In this document: positions 28,686 through 38,186 of the stretch, in pieces
How the letters are laid out: the number at the start of each line of letters is the position of its first letter
Numbering within the stretch: the first letter of the stretch is position 1
From: Kocuria tytonis
Lineage (GTDB): Bacteria > Actinomycetota > Actinomycetes > Actinomycetales > Micrococcaceae
NCBI RefSeq assembly: GCF_003226895.2
Contig: NZ_PNJG02000003.1
Coordinates: 62,001 to 126,000 of the forward strand
Direction of reading: 5' to 3'
Length of the DNA: 64,000 nt
Made by a program: the position numbers and the translations under genes
Notes under the pieces: model-generated
The model's database searches: none
Told to the model about the DNA's origin: nothing
The model's input: the letters and a program-made list of their open reading frames with translations, nothing else

Positions 28686-28790
28686 ACCAGATGAACTTTC
28701 TACGTGGGTGAGTGAGACGAGCGAGGGTTCCGGCGCACGCGTCGGAACGGCCGAGAACGGTGGGACCTGTGGGTCCCACCGTTCATCGGG

Positions 28791-29276
28791 TCAGTGCGCG
28801 GAGCAGAAGGACGCCAGCAGCGAGGGGTCCGCACCGGCGGGGCAGGGCTCGAAGGTGAAGATCACCATGGTGCCCAGCAGGATGACGAATGCGGAGGCCA
28901 CGAAGAGCAGGACCTTCAGCCAGAAGCGCGTGGTGTTGCGCGCGGCGTAGTCGTCGATGATGACGCGGATGCCGTTGGTGCCGTGGAGCATGGCCAGCCA
29001 CAGCATGACGAGGTCCCAGACCTGCCAGAACGGGTTGGCCCACTTGCCGCCCACGAAGCCGAAGTCCACGGCGTGCACACCCTCGCCCACCATGAGGTTG
29101 ACGAAGAGGTGGCCGAAGACCAGCACGATGAGCACGATGCCGGACATCCGCATGAACAGCCACGCGAACATCTCGAACCGGCTGCGGGAGGACCCGGCGC
29201 GGTTGTACTTGACGCCGTCCACCTCGAGGTCGCGGCTGCGGGGAACTTGGATCTTGGTCTTGAGAGGAGTGCTCAC
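28791..29276 (-). CDS. sdhD: Succinate dehydrogenase membrane anchor subunit
   Basis: A 161-aa hydrophobic anchor subunit with three predicted membrane helices (around FEMFAWLFMRMSGIVLIVLV, VWDLVMLWLAMLHGTNG and FWLKVLLFVASAFVILLGT). His residues in VFGHLFV and AMLHGTNGIR are heme/quinone candidates. I chose the GTG at 29276 because GGGGGT from the sdhC end provides a ribosome site and because the start lies just after the sdhC stop at 29281. The protein is weakly conserved, as is normal for anchor subunits; its identity rests on operon place and topology. Confidence 0.9.
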   Translation of the reverse strand: MSTPLKTKIQVPRSRDLEVDGVKYNRAGSSRSRFEMFAWLFMRMSGIVLIVLVFGHLFVNLMVGEGVHAVDFGFVGGKWANPFWQVWDLVMLWLAMLHGTNGIRVIIDDYAARNTTRFWLKVLLFVASAFVILLGTMVIFTFEPCPAGADPSLLASFCSAH

Positions 29277-29280
29277 GGTA

Positions 29281-29658
29281 TCAACCCCCGAAAACGACTG
29301 AAAGGTGACGGACAAGGAAGGGGATCATCACGATGACCCAGAGGGCGATGACGCCCCAGAGCAGACCCTTCTGGTGCTTGGTCCCGCCCTTCCAGAAGTC
29401 GATCAGGATGATGCGCAGGCCGTTGAAGGCGTGGTACACGATGGCGCCCACCAGGCCGGCCTCGCCAAGACCCATGATGGGGTTCTTGTACGTGGCGATG
29501 ACTGCGTTGTAGGCCTCGGGCGAGACGCGCACGAGAGCGGTGTCGAGGACGTGGACCAGCAAGAAGAAGAAGATGGCCACGCCGGTGATTCGATGGGCGA
29601 CCCAGGACCACATGCCGTACTGGCCGCGGTAAAGGGTGCCACTGGTTGAGTTCGCCAC
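29281..29658 (-). CDS. sdhC: Succinate dehydrogenase cytochrome b556 subunit
   Basis: First gene of the sdhCDAB operon. The 125-aa protein has the SdhC signature near the N-terminus (SWVAHRITGVAIFFFLLVHV), with a His for heme b in the helix that follows, a second helix AGLVGAIVYHAFNGLRI and a third GVIALWVIVMIPFLV. It anchors the SdhAB head and forms part of the quinone site. The GTG start has GGAGGA about 10 nt upstream. The promoter should lie in the gap toward manC. Confidence 0.93.
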   Translation of the reverse strand: MANSTSGTLYRGQYGMWSWVAHRITGVAIFFFLLVHVLDTALVRVSPEAYNAVIATYKNPIMGLGEAGLVGAIVYHAFNGLRIILIDFWKGGTKHQKGLLWGVIALWVIVMIPFLVRHLSVVFGG

Positions 29659-30074
29659 AGAATGTCCTCCCTGTGTCGCTCGTCGTCGTGCGCACTGGTG
29701 GTTCCTGGAAAACGGCAGCGTTCTCGCGCTGGTGCACGGCGATGGCGGAGCCCTGGCTGGCTCTGGCTTGAATGATGCGGTGGTTCTCCTCTAAAGATAC
29801 CAGCCTCCGGGGAATTCACTGACAACATGTCGCCAACCGGGACCCGCGCGGGGACGGCGGTTCACGGCACCTCGGGCCGCCCGTGACGGAGGGTTCCGGG
29901 TGGTCCGCGCAGGGCCGTCGCGGACAGGAGCGAGCCCCTCACGGGAGGGTGGTGGCTCCCGGGGGCCGCGGCGGCGTCGTCGTGGGCCGGGGCGGCCCGC
30001 CCGGGTGCGCGCCCGGGGACGTCACAGGATGACGGTCCGCTGAACGGCGCGGGGCGGGCCGTACACTGACGGTC
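29659..30074. other. Divergent regulatory region between sdhC and manC
   Basis: This 416-bp gap holds the sdh promoter on the minus strand and the manC promoter on the plus strand. For sdh, TATCTT (about 29792-29797, minus) with TTGTCA upstream (about 29818-29823) is a candidate with a long 20-bp spacer. A GGCGGCGTCGTCGT motif with inverted GC-rich flanks lies at 29968-30001. No gene is visible. Confidence 0.45.
30062..30067 (+). promoter_or_regulatory. manC -10 box (TACACT), leaderless start
   Basis: TACACT ends 7 nt before the GTG at 30075, so transcription should begin at the start codon. No ribosome site precedes the gene. Confidence 0.5.
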
Positions 30075-31190
30075 GTGACTTCGCCATTGCAACGATTCCA
30101 TCCGTTCATTCCCGCGGGCGGCGTGGGCTCACGGCTGTGGCCCCTCTCCCGCGCGGACGCGCCCAAGTTCCTGCTGGACCTGACCGGATCGGGGTCCTCC
30201 CTGCTGCGCGCCACCTACGACCGGCTGGCCGGGCTCTCCGCCGGTCCCGTCATGGTGGTCACCGGCCGGTCCCACGCGAGTGCGGTGCAGGAGCAGCTGC
30301 CGGAGCTCACGAGCAGCGACCTCGTGCTGGAGCCGTCCCCCAAGGACTCCGCCGCGGCCATCGGGCTGGCGTGCACGCTCATCGCGCGGCGGGATCCCAC
30401 GGCGATCATCGGCTCGTTCGCCGCGGACCACGTGGTGGAGCCCGCGGAGGCGTTCCGGGACGTGGTCAAGGAGGCGGTGCAGGCCGCGGACACCGGGCGC
30501 ATCGTGACGATCGGCATCACGCCCTCGTCCCCGGCCACGGGATTCGGCTACATCAAGGCGGGGGAGTCGCTGGGGCTGCCCGAGGCGCCGCACGCGCTCA
30601 CCGTGGAGCAGTTCGTGGAGAAGCCCGACGAGGAGACCGCACGCCAGTACGTGGCCAGCGGCCGCTACACGTGGAACGCCGGGATGTTCGTGGCACCCGT
30701 GGGCCTCATGCTGCGGTACCTGCGTACGAGCGAGCCCGAGCTCGCCACGGGCCTGGACCGGATCGCGGACGCCTGGGACACGCCCGGGCGCGACGCCGTG
30801 GTGGACGAGGTGTGGCCCACCCTCACCAAGACCGCCATCGACTACGCCGTGGCCGAGCCGGCGGCTGCCGCGGGCGACGTGGTCATGGTCCCCGGCGACT
30901 TCACGTGGGAGGACGTGGGGGACTTCGCGGCCATCAACCGCCTCAACAAGGTGGACCCCTGCACCGATTCGCAGGTCTCCATCCTGGGACAGAACAACAG
31001 GGTGCTCGCGGACGAGTCCTCGGGGATCGTGGTCTCGGACACCGGGCGGCTGATCGCGCTGATCGGGGTGGACGACATCGTGGTGGTGGACACCCCCGAT
31101 GCGCTGCTGGTGACCACGGCCGAGCACGCGCAGCGCGTGAAGAACGCCGTGGACTCGCTCAAGCGCAACGGCGACACCGACGTCCTCTGA
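30075..31190 (+). CDS. manC: Mannose-1-phosphate guanylyltransferase
   Basis: Forms GDP-mannose from mannose-1-phosphate and GTP, the donor for mannosylated lipids and polysaccharides. The 371-aa protein has the nucleotidyltransferase signature PAGGVGSRLWPLSR followed by PKF (residues about 13-31), the SPKDSAAAIG and SFAADHVV segments, VEQFVEKPDEETA, and ends at an imidate-epimerase-free short form, lacking the isomerase domain of bifunctional ManC. The start follows a -10 box by 7 nt. GDP-mannose could serve the MgtA-like enzyme encoded at 8449-9612. Confidence 0.93.
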   Translation: MTSPLQRFHPFIPAGGVGSRLWPLSRADAPKFLLDLTGSGSSLLRATYDRLAGLSAGPVMVVTGRSHASAVQEQLPELTSSDLVLEPSPKDSAAAIGLACTLIARRDPTAIIGSFAADHVVEPAEAFRDVVKEAVQAADTGRIVTIGITPSSPATGFGYIKAGESLGLPEAPHALTVEQFVEKPDEETARQYVASGRYTWNAGMFVAPVGLMLRYLRTSEPELATGLDRIADAWDTPGRDAVVDEVWPTLTKTAIDYAVAEPAAAAGDVVMVPGDFTWEDVGDFAAINRLNKVDPCTDSQVSILGQNNRVLADESSGIVVSDTGRLIALIGVDDIVVVDTPDALLVTTAEHAQRVKNAVDSLKRNGDTDVL

Positions 31191-31255
31191 CGGACCTGCC
31201 CCCACCACGGCATCGCGGCGGGACGCGCGGAAGGGGGCTCACCGGTCCGCGGCGG

Positions 31256-31261
31256 TACCCT
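31256..31261 (+). promoter_or_regulatory. -10 box (TACCCT) of M20 amidohydrolase gene, leaderless
   Basis: TACCCT ends 7 nt before the ATG at 31269 and no Shine-Dalgarno is seen, so a leaderless mRNA is likely. Confidence 0.45.
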
Positions 31262-31268
31262 GACAGGC

Positions 31269-32528
31269 ATGTTGGATCTGCCTCTTCCCTCCGCCGACGA
31301 CGTCGGGCTGCCCCCCGCGATCGGGCCGCTGCTGTCCCACTACCTCCCCGATCTGATCCGGTTCCGGCGCGACGTGCACCGGCACCCGGAGCTGTCCTAC
31401 GAGGAGTACCGCACCACCGAGCGCATCGTGAACGCCCTGCAGGCCACGGGACTGCACCCCGTGCGGTTCGAGCGCACCGGGTGCTACGTGGACGTGGGGC
31501 GGGGGCCCGTGATGGTGGGACTGCGCGCGGACATCGACGCGCTGCCCCTGCTGGAGGACACGGGTCTGGAGTACGCCTCCATCAACGAGGGCGTGATGCA
31601 CGCGTGCGGGCACGACATCCACACCACCGTGATGCTGGGCGTCGCCCGGGTGCTCGCCGACCTGCACCGCTCGTCCCCGTTCGCGGGCACCGTGCGCATC
31701 GTGTTCCAGCCGGCCGAGGAGAAGCTGCCGGGCGGGGCCCTGAGCATCATCAAGCAGGACGTGCTGTCCGGGGTGCCGCGGATGTTCGCGCTGCACTGCG
31801 AACCCAAGGTGGACGTGGGCCAGGTGGGCACCCGGATCGGCGCCATCACCTCGGCCTCGGACACCATCCGCATCGAGCTCTCCGGGCGCGGCGGCCACAC
31901 CTCCCGACCGCACCTCACGGAGGACCTGGTGTACGCGATGAGCCAGATCGCGATCGACGTCCCCGCCGTCCTCTCACGGCGCGTGGACGCACGCTCGGGG
32001 GTGGCCGTGGTGTGGGGCCAGATCCACGCGGGGATGGCTCCCAACGCGATCCCCATGACCGGGTTCATGGCCGGGACCATGCGCTGCCTCGACGCCGATG
32101 CCTGGTACCAGGCGGGCGAGATGCTGGACGAGGTCGTGGGCCAGGTGGCCGCCCCGTACGGCGTCAACGTGGACCTCGAGCACATCCGCGGGGTTCCCCC
32201 GGTGGTCAACGGCGAGACCGAGACCACCCTGCTGGAGATCGCGGCGCGCGCCGAGCTGGGGGAGGACAGCATCCTGCTCGTGGAACAGTCCATGGGCGGG
32301 GAGGACTTCGCGTGGTTCCTGCAGCACGTGCCCGGCGCCATGATGCGCCTCGGCACGCGCGAACCCGGGGGGCGCACCTACGACCTGCACCAGTCCGACT
32401 ACGCGCCGCAGGAGGAGGCGATCCGCTGCGGCGTCCAGGTGATGGCCTCCGCGGCGCTGCGGGCCGTCCGGCTGCGGGTGCGGGAGCTCTCGGACGAGGT
32501 GGCCGCCCCCGGCCCCGGGCAGTCCTGA
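31269..32528 (+). CDS. M20-family amidohydrolase
   Basis: A 419-aa zinc/manganese aminoacylase-like hydrolase of peptidase family M20D, acting on N-acyl amino acids or similar amides in the cytoplasm. Family segments include FRRDVHRHPELSYEEYRTT, LRADIDALPLLE, the metal site HACGHDIHTTVMLG (Cys, His, Asp), FQPAEEKLPGGA and the C-terminal MGGEDFAWFL. The dimerisation domain lies at about 200-310. In M. tuberculosis an AmiA-type amidohydrolase gene lies near the same nucleoside salvage and sdh genes. The substrate is not predictable. Confidence 0.9.
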   Translation: MLDLPLPSADDVGLPPAIGPLLSHYLPDLIRFRRDVHRHPELSYEEYRTTERIVNALQATGLHPVRFERTGCYVDVGRGPVMVGLRADIDALPLLEDTGLEYASINEGVMHACGHDIHTTVMLGVARVLADLHRSSPFAGTVRIVFQPAEEKLPGGALSIIKQDVLSGVPRMFALHCEPKVDVGQVGTRIGAITSASDTIRIELSGRGGHTSRPHLTEDLVYAMSQIAIDVPAVLSRRVDARSGVAVVWGQIHAGMAPNAIPMTGFMAGTMRCLDADAWYQAGEMLDEVVGQVAAPYGVNVDLEHIRGVPPVVNGETETTLLEIAARAELGEDSILLVEQSMGGEDFAWFLQHVPGAMMRLGTREPGGRTYDLHQSDYAPQEEAIRCGVQVMASAALRAVRLRVRELSDEVAAPGPGQS

Positions 32529-32802
32529 CACGCCCGCCCCTGGCGCACTCACGGGTACTTCCCGGGCTACACTGGGCGCAGCTATGATCCAGGTCACTGT
32601 CCGGGTCGCTGCCCGATAACCGGGTGGTGACCCGCCCGGCGCGGTCGCACCGTCGCCACGACGTCGTGGGGCATCCCGGATCCGGGCGGTCGAGGAGCAC
32701 ACCCCGCAACGCGGCGGCGTCGCCCGTCGACCACGACCGCAGGGCTCCCGCCCCGGTCCGCAACCGCACAGCATCCCCCAGCCCGACTGACCGGAGGACC
32801 CC
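32529..32802. other. Long leader/promoter region of BMP lipoprotein gene
   Basis: A TACACT -10 candidate at 32568-32573 predicts a leader of about 225 nt before the lipoprotein ATG. The leader is GC-rich with several possible short hairpins (for example around 32604-32642). I recognise no riboswitch class and no open frame with coding character. Confidence 0.45.
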
Positions 32803-33894
32803 ATGACCACTCGACGTTTCCGCACCCTGGGTGCGCTCGGACTGGCCGGGGTCACCGGTCTCGCACTCGCCGGCTGCGGCGCCGCACCGGAGAGCTCCGG
32901 GGACAGCAGCGCCCAGGCCTCCGATTTCAAGGGCTGCATCGTCTCCGACGACGGCGGCTTCCAGGACCGCTCCTTCAACCAGAGTTCCTACGAGGGCCTC
33001 AAGGCCGCCGAGGAGCATAAGGGCATCAAGACCAGCCAGGCCGAATCCCAGTCCGAGACCGACTTCGAGCCGAACCTCACCTCCATGGCGCAGCAGGGCT
33101 GCAACCTGACCGTCTCCGTGGGCTTCCTGCTCGCGGACACCACCAAGAAGGTGGCCCAGGCCAACCCGGACAAGCACTTCGCGATCGTGGACGACAGCTC
33201 CATCACGGCGGACAACGTCAAGCCGATCGTCTACAACACCGCCGAGGCGGCGTTCCTGGCCGGGTACCTCGCGGCAGGCACGTCCGAGACCGGCAAGGTG
33301 GCAACCTACGGCGGGATGGACATCCCCACGGTCACGGTGTTCATGGACGGCTTCTCGGACGGCGTGAAGTACTACAACGAGAAGAAGAAGAAGGACGTGA
33401 AGGTCCTCGGCTGGAACAAGGACTCCCAGAACGGCACGTTCCTCAGCTCGTTCCAGGACTCCTCGAAGGCCAAGACCGTCACCCAGAACCTGATCGGCGA
33501 CGGTGCCGACGTGGTTCTGCCCGTGGCCGGCCAGGCCGCGCAGGGCACTGTGGACGCGGTGACGGAGGCCAACAAGGGCAACAAGAACGTGCGCCTGATC
33601 TGGCCCGACACCGACGGCTACGAGACCCTTGATTCTGGCAAGGAGTTCCTTCTGACCTCTGTGCTCAAGGAGATGTCCAAGTCCGTGGAGGACGTCGTGA
33701 CGCAGGCTGCGGACGGCAAGTTCGACAACAAGCAGTACGTGGGGACCCTGGAGAACGGCGGCGTGGGCCTGGCCCCGTACCACGACCAGCAGGAGAAGGT
33801 GGGTGCGGAGCTCGACAAGGAGGTCCAGCAGCTGAAGCAGGACGTCATCGACCGCAAGGTCACGGTGGAGTCCAAGAACGCGCCCAAGTCCTGA
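32803..33894 (+). CDS. BMP-family nucleoside-binding lipoprotein
   Basis: A 363-aa substrate-binding lipoprotein of an ABC importer for nucleosides. It has a signal peptide with lipobox LALAGC (lipidated Cys at 25), and a BMP/PnrA domain with the strand SDDGGFQDRSFNQSSYEGL near residue 48, VSVGFLLADTTKKVA, HFAIVDDSS, YNTAEAAFLAGYLAA and ATYGGMDIPTVT, all typical of the family. GGAGG precedes the ATG. The ATPase and two permeases follow in order and a cytidine deaminase comes next, supporting nucleoside uptake. It acts on the outer face of the membrane. Confidence 0.93.
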   Translation: MTTRRFRTLGALGLAGVTGLALAGCGAAPESSGDSSAQASDFKGCIVSDDGGFQDRSFNQSSYEGLKAAEEHKGIKTSQAESQSETDFEPNLTSMAQQGCNLTVSVGFLLADTTKKVAQANPDKHFAIVDDSSITADNVKPIVYNTAEAAFLAGYLAAGTSETGKVATYGGMDIPTVTVFMDGFSDGVKYYNEKKKKDVKVLGWNKDSQNGTFLSSFQDSSKAKTVTQNLIGDGADVVLPVAGQAAQGTVDAVTEANKGNKNVRLIWPDTDGYETLDSGKEFLLTSVLKEMSKSVEDVVTQAADGKFDNKQYVGTLENGGVGLAPYHDQQEKVGAELDKEVQQLKQDVIDRKVTVESKNAPKS

Positions 33895-33921
33895 CCGGCA
33901 GCACCGGCAGGAGCCCGCAAC

Positions 33922-35625
33922 GTGCAGCTGAAACTGACGGACGTCACCAAGCGGTTCGGTGACTTCACCGCCAACAACCGCGTGAGCCTCACGGTCGAAC
34001 CCCATCAGATCCACTGTCTGCTGGGCGAGAACGGCGCGGGCAAGTCCACGCTCATGAACGTCCTCTACGGTCTCTACGAGCCCACGTCCGGCACCGTGGA
34101 GATCAACGGTGCCCCCGCCCACTTCTCCGGTCCCGGCGACGCCATGGCGGCAGGGATCGGCATGGTGCACCAGCACTTCATGCTGGTGCCGGTCTTCACG
34201 GTGGCGGAGAATGTCGCCCTGGGTCACGAGAGCACCCGCGGGATGGCGCTGGACCTGAACAGCACCCGGGCGAGGATTCGGGAGATCTCCGACCGTTTCG
34301 GTTTCGCCGTGGACCCGGACGCCGTGGTGGAGGACCTTCCCGTGGGCGTCCAGCAGCGCGTGGAGATCATCAAGGCGCTCGTCCGGGACGCCGAGGTCCT
34401 GATCCTGGACGAGCCCACGGCCGTCCTCACCCCGCGCGAGACGGACGAGCTGCTGCAGATCATGCGCCAGCTGCGGGACAACGGCACGTCCATCGTGTTC
34501 ATCTCGCACAAGCTGCGGGAGGTGCGCGCGGTCTCGGACGTGATCACCGTGATCCGCCGCGGTGAGGTGGTGGGACGAGTGGGTCCGGAGACCGCCACGG
34601 ACGAACTCGCGGCCCTCATGGTGGGCCGGGACGTCTCGCTCACGGTGGCCAAGGAACCGTCGCTCGCCACGGGCGCGGCACTCGAGGTGCGGGATCTCAC
34701 GGTTCTCGGGGACAACGGCGTCGTGCTGCTGGACGGCGTGGACCTGGACGTCGCACCCGGTGAGATCCTCGCCGTGGCGGGTGTGCAGGGCAACGGCCAG
34801 ACCGAACTCACCCGGGCGCTCGTGGGGCTCGAGAAACGGGTCAGCGGCTCCGTACGGCTCGCAGGCCGGGAACTCACGGGACTGCGCACGCGCGAGGTCC
34901 TGGCCCACGGTGTGGGCTTCGTGCCCGAGGACCGCTCCACGGACGGCCTGGTGGATTCGTTCTCCGTGGCCGAGAACCTCGTGCTCGACCGCTACCGCGA
35001 GCGCGGCTTCGCGGCGGGTCCGTCCCTGCGGCGCAGGGCGATCGCAGAGCACGCCCGGTCCGAGGTGGGCGAGTACGACATCCGCGCCGGATCCGTGGAC
35101 TCACCGGTGGCCACGCTGTCCGGCGGCAACCAGCAGAAGGTCGTGATCGCCCGCGAGCTGGGGCGGCCCCTGAAGCTCTTCGTGGCATCCCAGCCCACGC
35201 GCGGTGTGGACGTGGGCTCGATCGAGTTCATCCACCGGCGCATCGTGGCGGAGCGGGACAGGGGCACCGCCGTGCTCATCGTCTCCACCGAGCTGGACGA
35301 GGTCTACGCACTCGCGGACCGCATCGCGGTCTTCTTCCACGGCCGGCTCATGGGGATCGTGGGGCCCGAGACCCCCCGAGGAGCACTGGGACGCATGATG
35401 GCCGGCGAACCCGCGGACGCGGTCCTGCCACCCGCGCCGTGGGACGGCTCCCGCAGCGGGCACGGCGACACCGGTGGGCCCACCGCGCACGACCTCGTCC
35501 CGTCCGACGCGGCGCCGCAGCCCGGATCGAGACCGTCGCACCCGGGCGCGAACGTCCCGGCGAGTCCCCGCGACCTCGCGACCGAGCCGTCCGACGACCG
35601 ACCCGAGGGGAACCGCACCGCATGA
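33922..35625 (+). CDS. Nucleoside ABC transporter ATP-binding protein (two ABC domains)
   Basis: A 567-aa fused double ATPase that powers nucleoside uptake. The first domain has Walker A GENGAGKST (about 36-44), the degenerate signature LPVGVQQRVEI and Walker B LILDEPTAVLTP. The second has the altered P-loop GVQGNGQTEL, the proper signature LSGGNQQKV, and a degenerate Walker B lacking the catalytic Glu (LFVASQPTRGVDVG). This asymmetry is normal in the RbsA/NupA group. A Pro/Ser-rich tail of about 65 residues follows. GTG start with CAGGAG upstream; its stop overlaps the next gene by 4 bp. Confidence 0.95.
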   Translation: MQLKLTDVTKRFGDFTANNRVSLTVEPHQIHCLLGENGAGKSTLMNVLYGLYEPTSGTVEINGAPAHFSGPGDAMAAGIGMVHQHFMLVPVFTVAENVALGHESTRGMALDLNSTRARIREISDRFGFAVDPDAVVEDLPVGVQQRVEIIKALVRDAEVLILDEPTAVLTPRETDELLQIMRQLRDNGTSIVFISHKLREVRAVSDVITVIRRGEVVGRVGPETATDELAALMVGRDVSLTVAKEPSLATGAALEVRDLTVLGDNGVVLLDGVDLDVAPGEILAVAGVQGNGQTELTRALVGLEKRVSGSVRLAGRELTGLRTREVLAHGVGFVPEDRSTDGLVDSFSVAENLVLDRYRERGFAAGPSLRRRAIAEHARSEVGEYDIRAGSVDSPVATLSGGNQQKVVIARELGRPLKLFVASQPTRGVDVGSIEFIHRRIVAERDRGTAVLIVSTELDEVYALADRIAVFFHGRLMGIVGPETPRGALGRMMAGEPADAVLPPAPWDGSRSGHGDTGGPTAHDLVPSDAAPQPGSRPSHPGANVPASPRDLATEPSDDRPEGNRTA

Positions 35626-36833
35626 GCGCGAGCACCGCACCCGCCACGACCGATCAGGTCTCGGCGCCGCCGCCCACCGAACTCGCCGCCGGCGATCACC
35701 GTCGCACTCTGCTGGGCACGGCCCTGCAGTCGGTCCTGGCCGTGGTCACGGCTCTGATCCTCGGCGGTCTGCTCATCGCCATCACGGATGAGAAGGTCCG
35801 TCACGCCGCCGGGTACTTCTTCGCCCGTCCCGGGGACACGCTCTCCGCAATGTGGCACGCGGCATCCGGAGCGTACGCGGCCATGTTCCACGGCGCGGTC
35901 TACAACCCGGACGGTGCCACTGTCGCCGACTCCCTGTACCCGCTGACGGAGACGCTCACCGTGGCAACCCCCCTGATCCTGGCGGGTCTCGGCGTGGCGC
36001 TCGCGTTCCGTGCGGGGCTGTTCAACATCGGCGCGCAGGGTCAGATCCTGATCGGGGCAACCCTCGCGGCATGGGTGGGCTTCTCGTGGCACCTGCCGGC
36101 CGGTCTGCACCTGCTCGCCGTGGTTGCGGCTGGTGCGCTGGGGGGTGCGGTGTGGGGCGGCGTCGTGGGCCTGATCAAGGCCCGGACGGGCGCGCACGAG
36201 GTCATCCTGACCATCATGCTCAACTACGTGGCCCTGAATCTCGTGGCGTGGTTGCTGAGCCTGCCGGGGTTCCAGCGGGAGGGGTCCTCCAACCCCGTCA
36301 GCCCCGCTGTGGACGGGACCGCCATGTTCCCCAAGCTGCTGGGCGACCACTTCCGCCTGCACTGGGGATTCGTGGTGGCAGTCCTCGCGACCGTGGCCGT
36401 GGCGTGGCTGCTCGAGCGCTCCACCGTGGGCTTCGAGCTGCGCGCCGTGGGCGCCAACCCCCGCGCCGCCCGTACCGCGGGGATCTCCGTGACCCGCGGT
36501 TTCGTGGTGGTGATGCTCCTCGCGGGCATGCTGGCGGGACTCGCGGGCACCGCGCAGGTGGCCGGTACGGAGCACTCCCTGACCTCGGGGATCGCTGCGT
36601 CCTTCGGCTTCGACGCCATCACGGTGGCGCTGCTGGGCCGGTCCACCCCGTGGGGCACCTTCTTCGCGGGCATCCTCTACGGGGCGTTCCGCGCGGGCGG
36701 GGTGACCATGCAGTCCATGACGGGCACCAACATCGACATCGTGCTGGTGGTGCAGTCCCTCATCGTCCTGTTCGTGGCCCTGCCCCCGCTCATCACCTTC
36801 GCCACCCGCCGCTCCCAGGAGGTCGCCGCGTGA
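35622..36833 (+). CDS. Nucleoside ABC transporter permease 1
   Basis: A 403-aa BPD_transp_2-type permease with about nine to ten membrane helices. Conserved blocks include FRAGLFNIGAQGQILIGA (residues near 127) and the loop GANPRAARTAGISVTRG, followed by GTAQVAGTEHSLTSGIA and IALLG-type sequence. Together with the next permease it forms the channel for nucleosides bound by the BMP lipoprotein. Its ATG overlaps the ATPase stop (ATGA) and its own stop overlaps the next GTG, so three components are translationally coupled. Confidence 0.93.
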   Translation: MSASTAPATTDQVSAPPPTELAAGDHRRTLLGTALQSVLAVVTALILGGLLIAITDEKVRHAAGYFFARPGDTLSAMWHAASGAYAAMFHGAVYNPDGATVADSLYPLTETLTVATPLILAGLGVALAFRAGLFNIGAQGQILIGATLAAWVGFSWHLPAGLHLLAVVAAGALGGAVWGGVVGLIKARTGAHEVILTIMLNYVALNLVAWLLSLPGFQREGSSNPVSPAVDGTAMFPKLLGDHFRLHWGFVVAVLATVAVAWLLERSTVGFELRAVGANPRAARTAGISVTRGFVVVMLLAGMLAGLAGTAQVAGTEHSLTSGIAASFGFDAITVALLGRSTPWGTFFAGILYGAFRAGGVTMQSMTGTNIDIVLVVQSLIVLFVALPPLITFATRRSQEVAA

Positions 36834-38173
36834 GCACCGCCACCGCGTCCCAGCCGTCCCCCCGCGGACCCGGTGCCGCCGGGCCGGTTCCGGGTCCCGC
36901 GCCCGACGCCGAGCTTGCCACCTCCGCAGCCAACCGCGCCGTGGGCGTGAGGACATACCGCCCGGCCACGGGGCTGGGCGTGCTCGCGCTGGTCTCCTTC
37001 GCGGTCTTCGCGCTGCACGCCTCCTCGCGGGCGGTCCGGTTCCGGTTCTCGGGGGACGGCGACGTCGTGCGGCTCCCGGACGCGGAGGTCGCCGCAGCGC
37101 CCTACGCGTGGGCGGTCACGATCGTGCTGGTGGCCCTCGCCGGGTACGCCGCGGTGCGGGCCCGGAAGCTGCCGCGGTGGGTCGTGGCGCTCGCGGGCTT
37201 CTGTTTCGTGACGGGCTTCCTGGTGTGGATCGTGGGCACAGCCCAGACACCCAGTATCTCCGTGACGGCGCTGCTGGCCGGTTCCGTGGCGCTGGCCACC
37301 CCGCTCGTGTTCGGGGCGCTCGGGGGCCTGCTGTGCGAACGTTCCGGGGTGGTGAACATCGCGATCGAAGCGCAGCTGCTGTTCGGCGCGTTCTCGGCGG
37401 CGATCGCCGCCACCGTTTCGGGCAGCGCCTGGGTGGGACTGCTCGCCGCGATGGCGGGTTCCGTCCTGGTGTCCGTGCTGCTCGCGGTGTTCGCCATCCG
37501 CTACCGCGTGAACCAGGTGATCGTGGGCGTGGTCCTCAATGTCCTGGTGTCCGGGCTCACGGGGTTCCTCTTCGCCACCGTGCTGCAGCCGAGTGCCGCC
37601 GCGTTCAACACCCCGGAGCGGTTGCCGCACGTGCGCATCCCCGTGCTCGCCGAGATCCCCGTGGTGGGCCCGGTGCTCTTCGACCAGTCGGTGATCGGCT
37701 ACATCATGTACGCGGCGGTGGCCGTGGTGTGGTTCGCACTCCACCGCACCCGGTGGGGTCTGCGCACCAGAGCGGTGGGGGAGCACCCCAAGGCCGCGGA
37801 CACCCTGGGCGTGTCCGTGAACGCCCTGCGCACCCGCAACGTGCTGCTCGGCGGGGCCGTCGCGGGCCTGGGCGGGGCCTTCTACACACTGGTCTCCGTC
37901 TCCGCATTCACCCGGGACATGACTGCGGGGTCCGGGTACATCGCCCTGGCCGCGCTGATCTTCGGTCGGTGGAACCCGGTGGGCGCGCTGCTGGCCTCCC
38001 TGCTGTTCGGCTTCGCCTCCAACCTGGAATCCATTCTGTCCTTCCTGGGCACCCCCGTGCCCAGTCAGTTCCTGGCCATGCTGCCGTACGTGGTGACCAT
38101 CATGGCGGTCGCGGGACTCGTGGGCAGATCGCGTGGTCCGGCCGCTTCCGGGGAGCCCTACCGCAAGGAATAG
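36830..38173 (+). CDS. Nucleoside ABC transporter permease 2
   Basis: A 447-aa second permease of the same importer. The N-terminal extension of about 55 residues is Ala/Pro-rich and polar; membrane helices begin near residue 46. The family block CERSGVVNIAIEAQLLFGAF (about 168) and the loop GEHPKAADTLGVSVNALRTRN are clear. The GTG start overlaps the stop of permease 1 (GTGA). The extra N-terminal helix and a small beta-like loop (VRFRFSGDGDVVRLPD) precede the core, as often in the NupC-type member of such pairs. Confidence 0.93.
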   Translation: MSTATASQPSPRGPGAAGPVPGPAPDAELATSAANRAVGVRTYRPATGLGVLALVSFAVFALHASSRAVRFRFSGDGDVVRLPDAEVAAAPYAWAVTIVLVALAGYAAVRARKLPRWVVALAGFCFVTGFLVWIVGTAQTPSISVTALLAGSVALATPLVFGALGGLLCERSGVVNIAIEAQLLFGAFSAAIAATVSGSAWVGLLAAMAGSVLVSVLLAVFAIRYRVNQVIVGVVLNVLVSGLTGFLFATVLQPSAAAFNTPERLPHVRIPVLAEIPVVGPVLFDQSVIGYIMYAAVAVVWFALHRTRWGLRTRAVGEHPKAADTLGVSVNALRTRNVLLGGAVAGLGGAFYTLVSVSAFTRDMTAGSGYIALAALIFGRWNPVGALLASLLFGFASNLESILSFLGTPVPSQFLAMLPYVVTIMAVAGLVGRSRGPAASGEPYRKE

Positions 38174-38186
38174 GGAAGGCGGGGGC

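Noticed and set aside
32206-35052. Long minus-strand open frame opposite the lipoprotein and ABC ATPase genes
   Set aside because: The plus-strand genes show clear family motifs; the antisense frame is low-complexity and is explained by codon bias.
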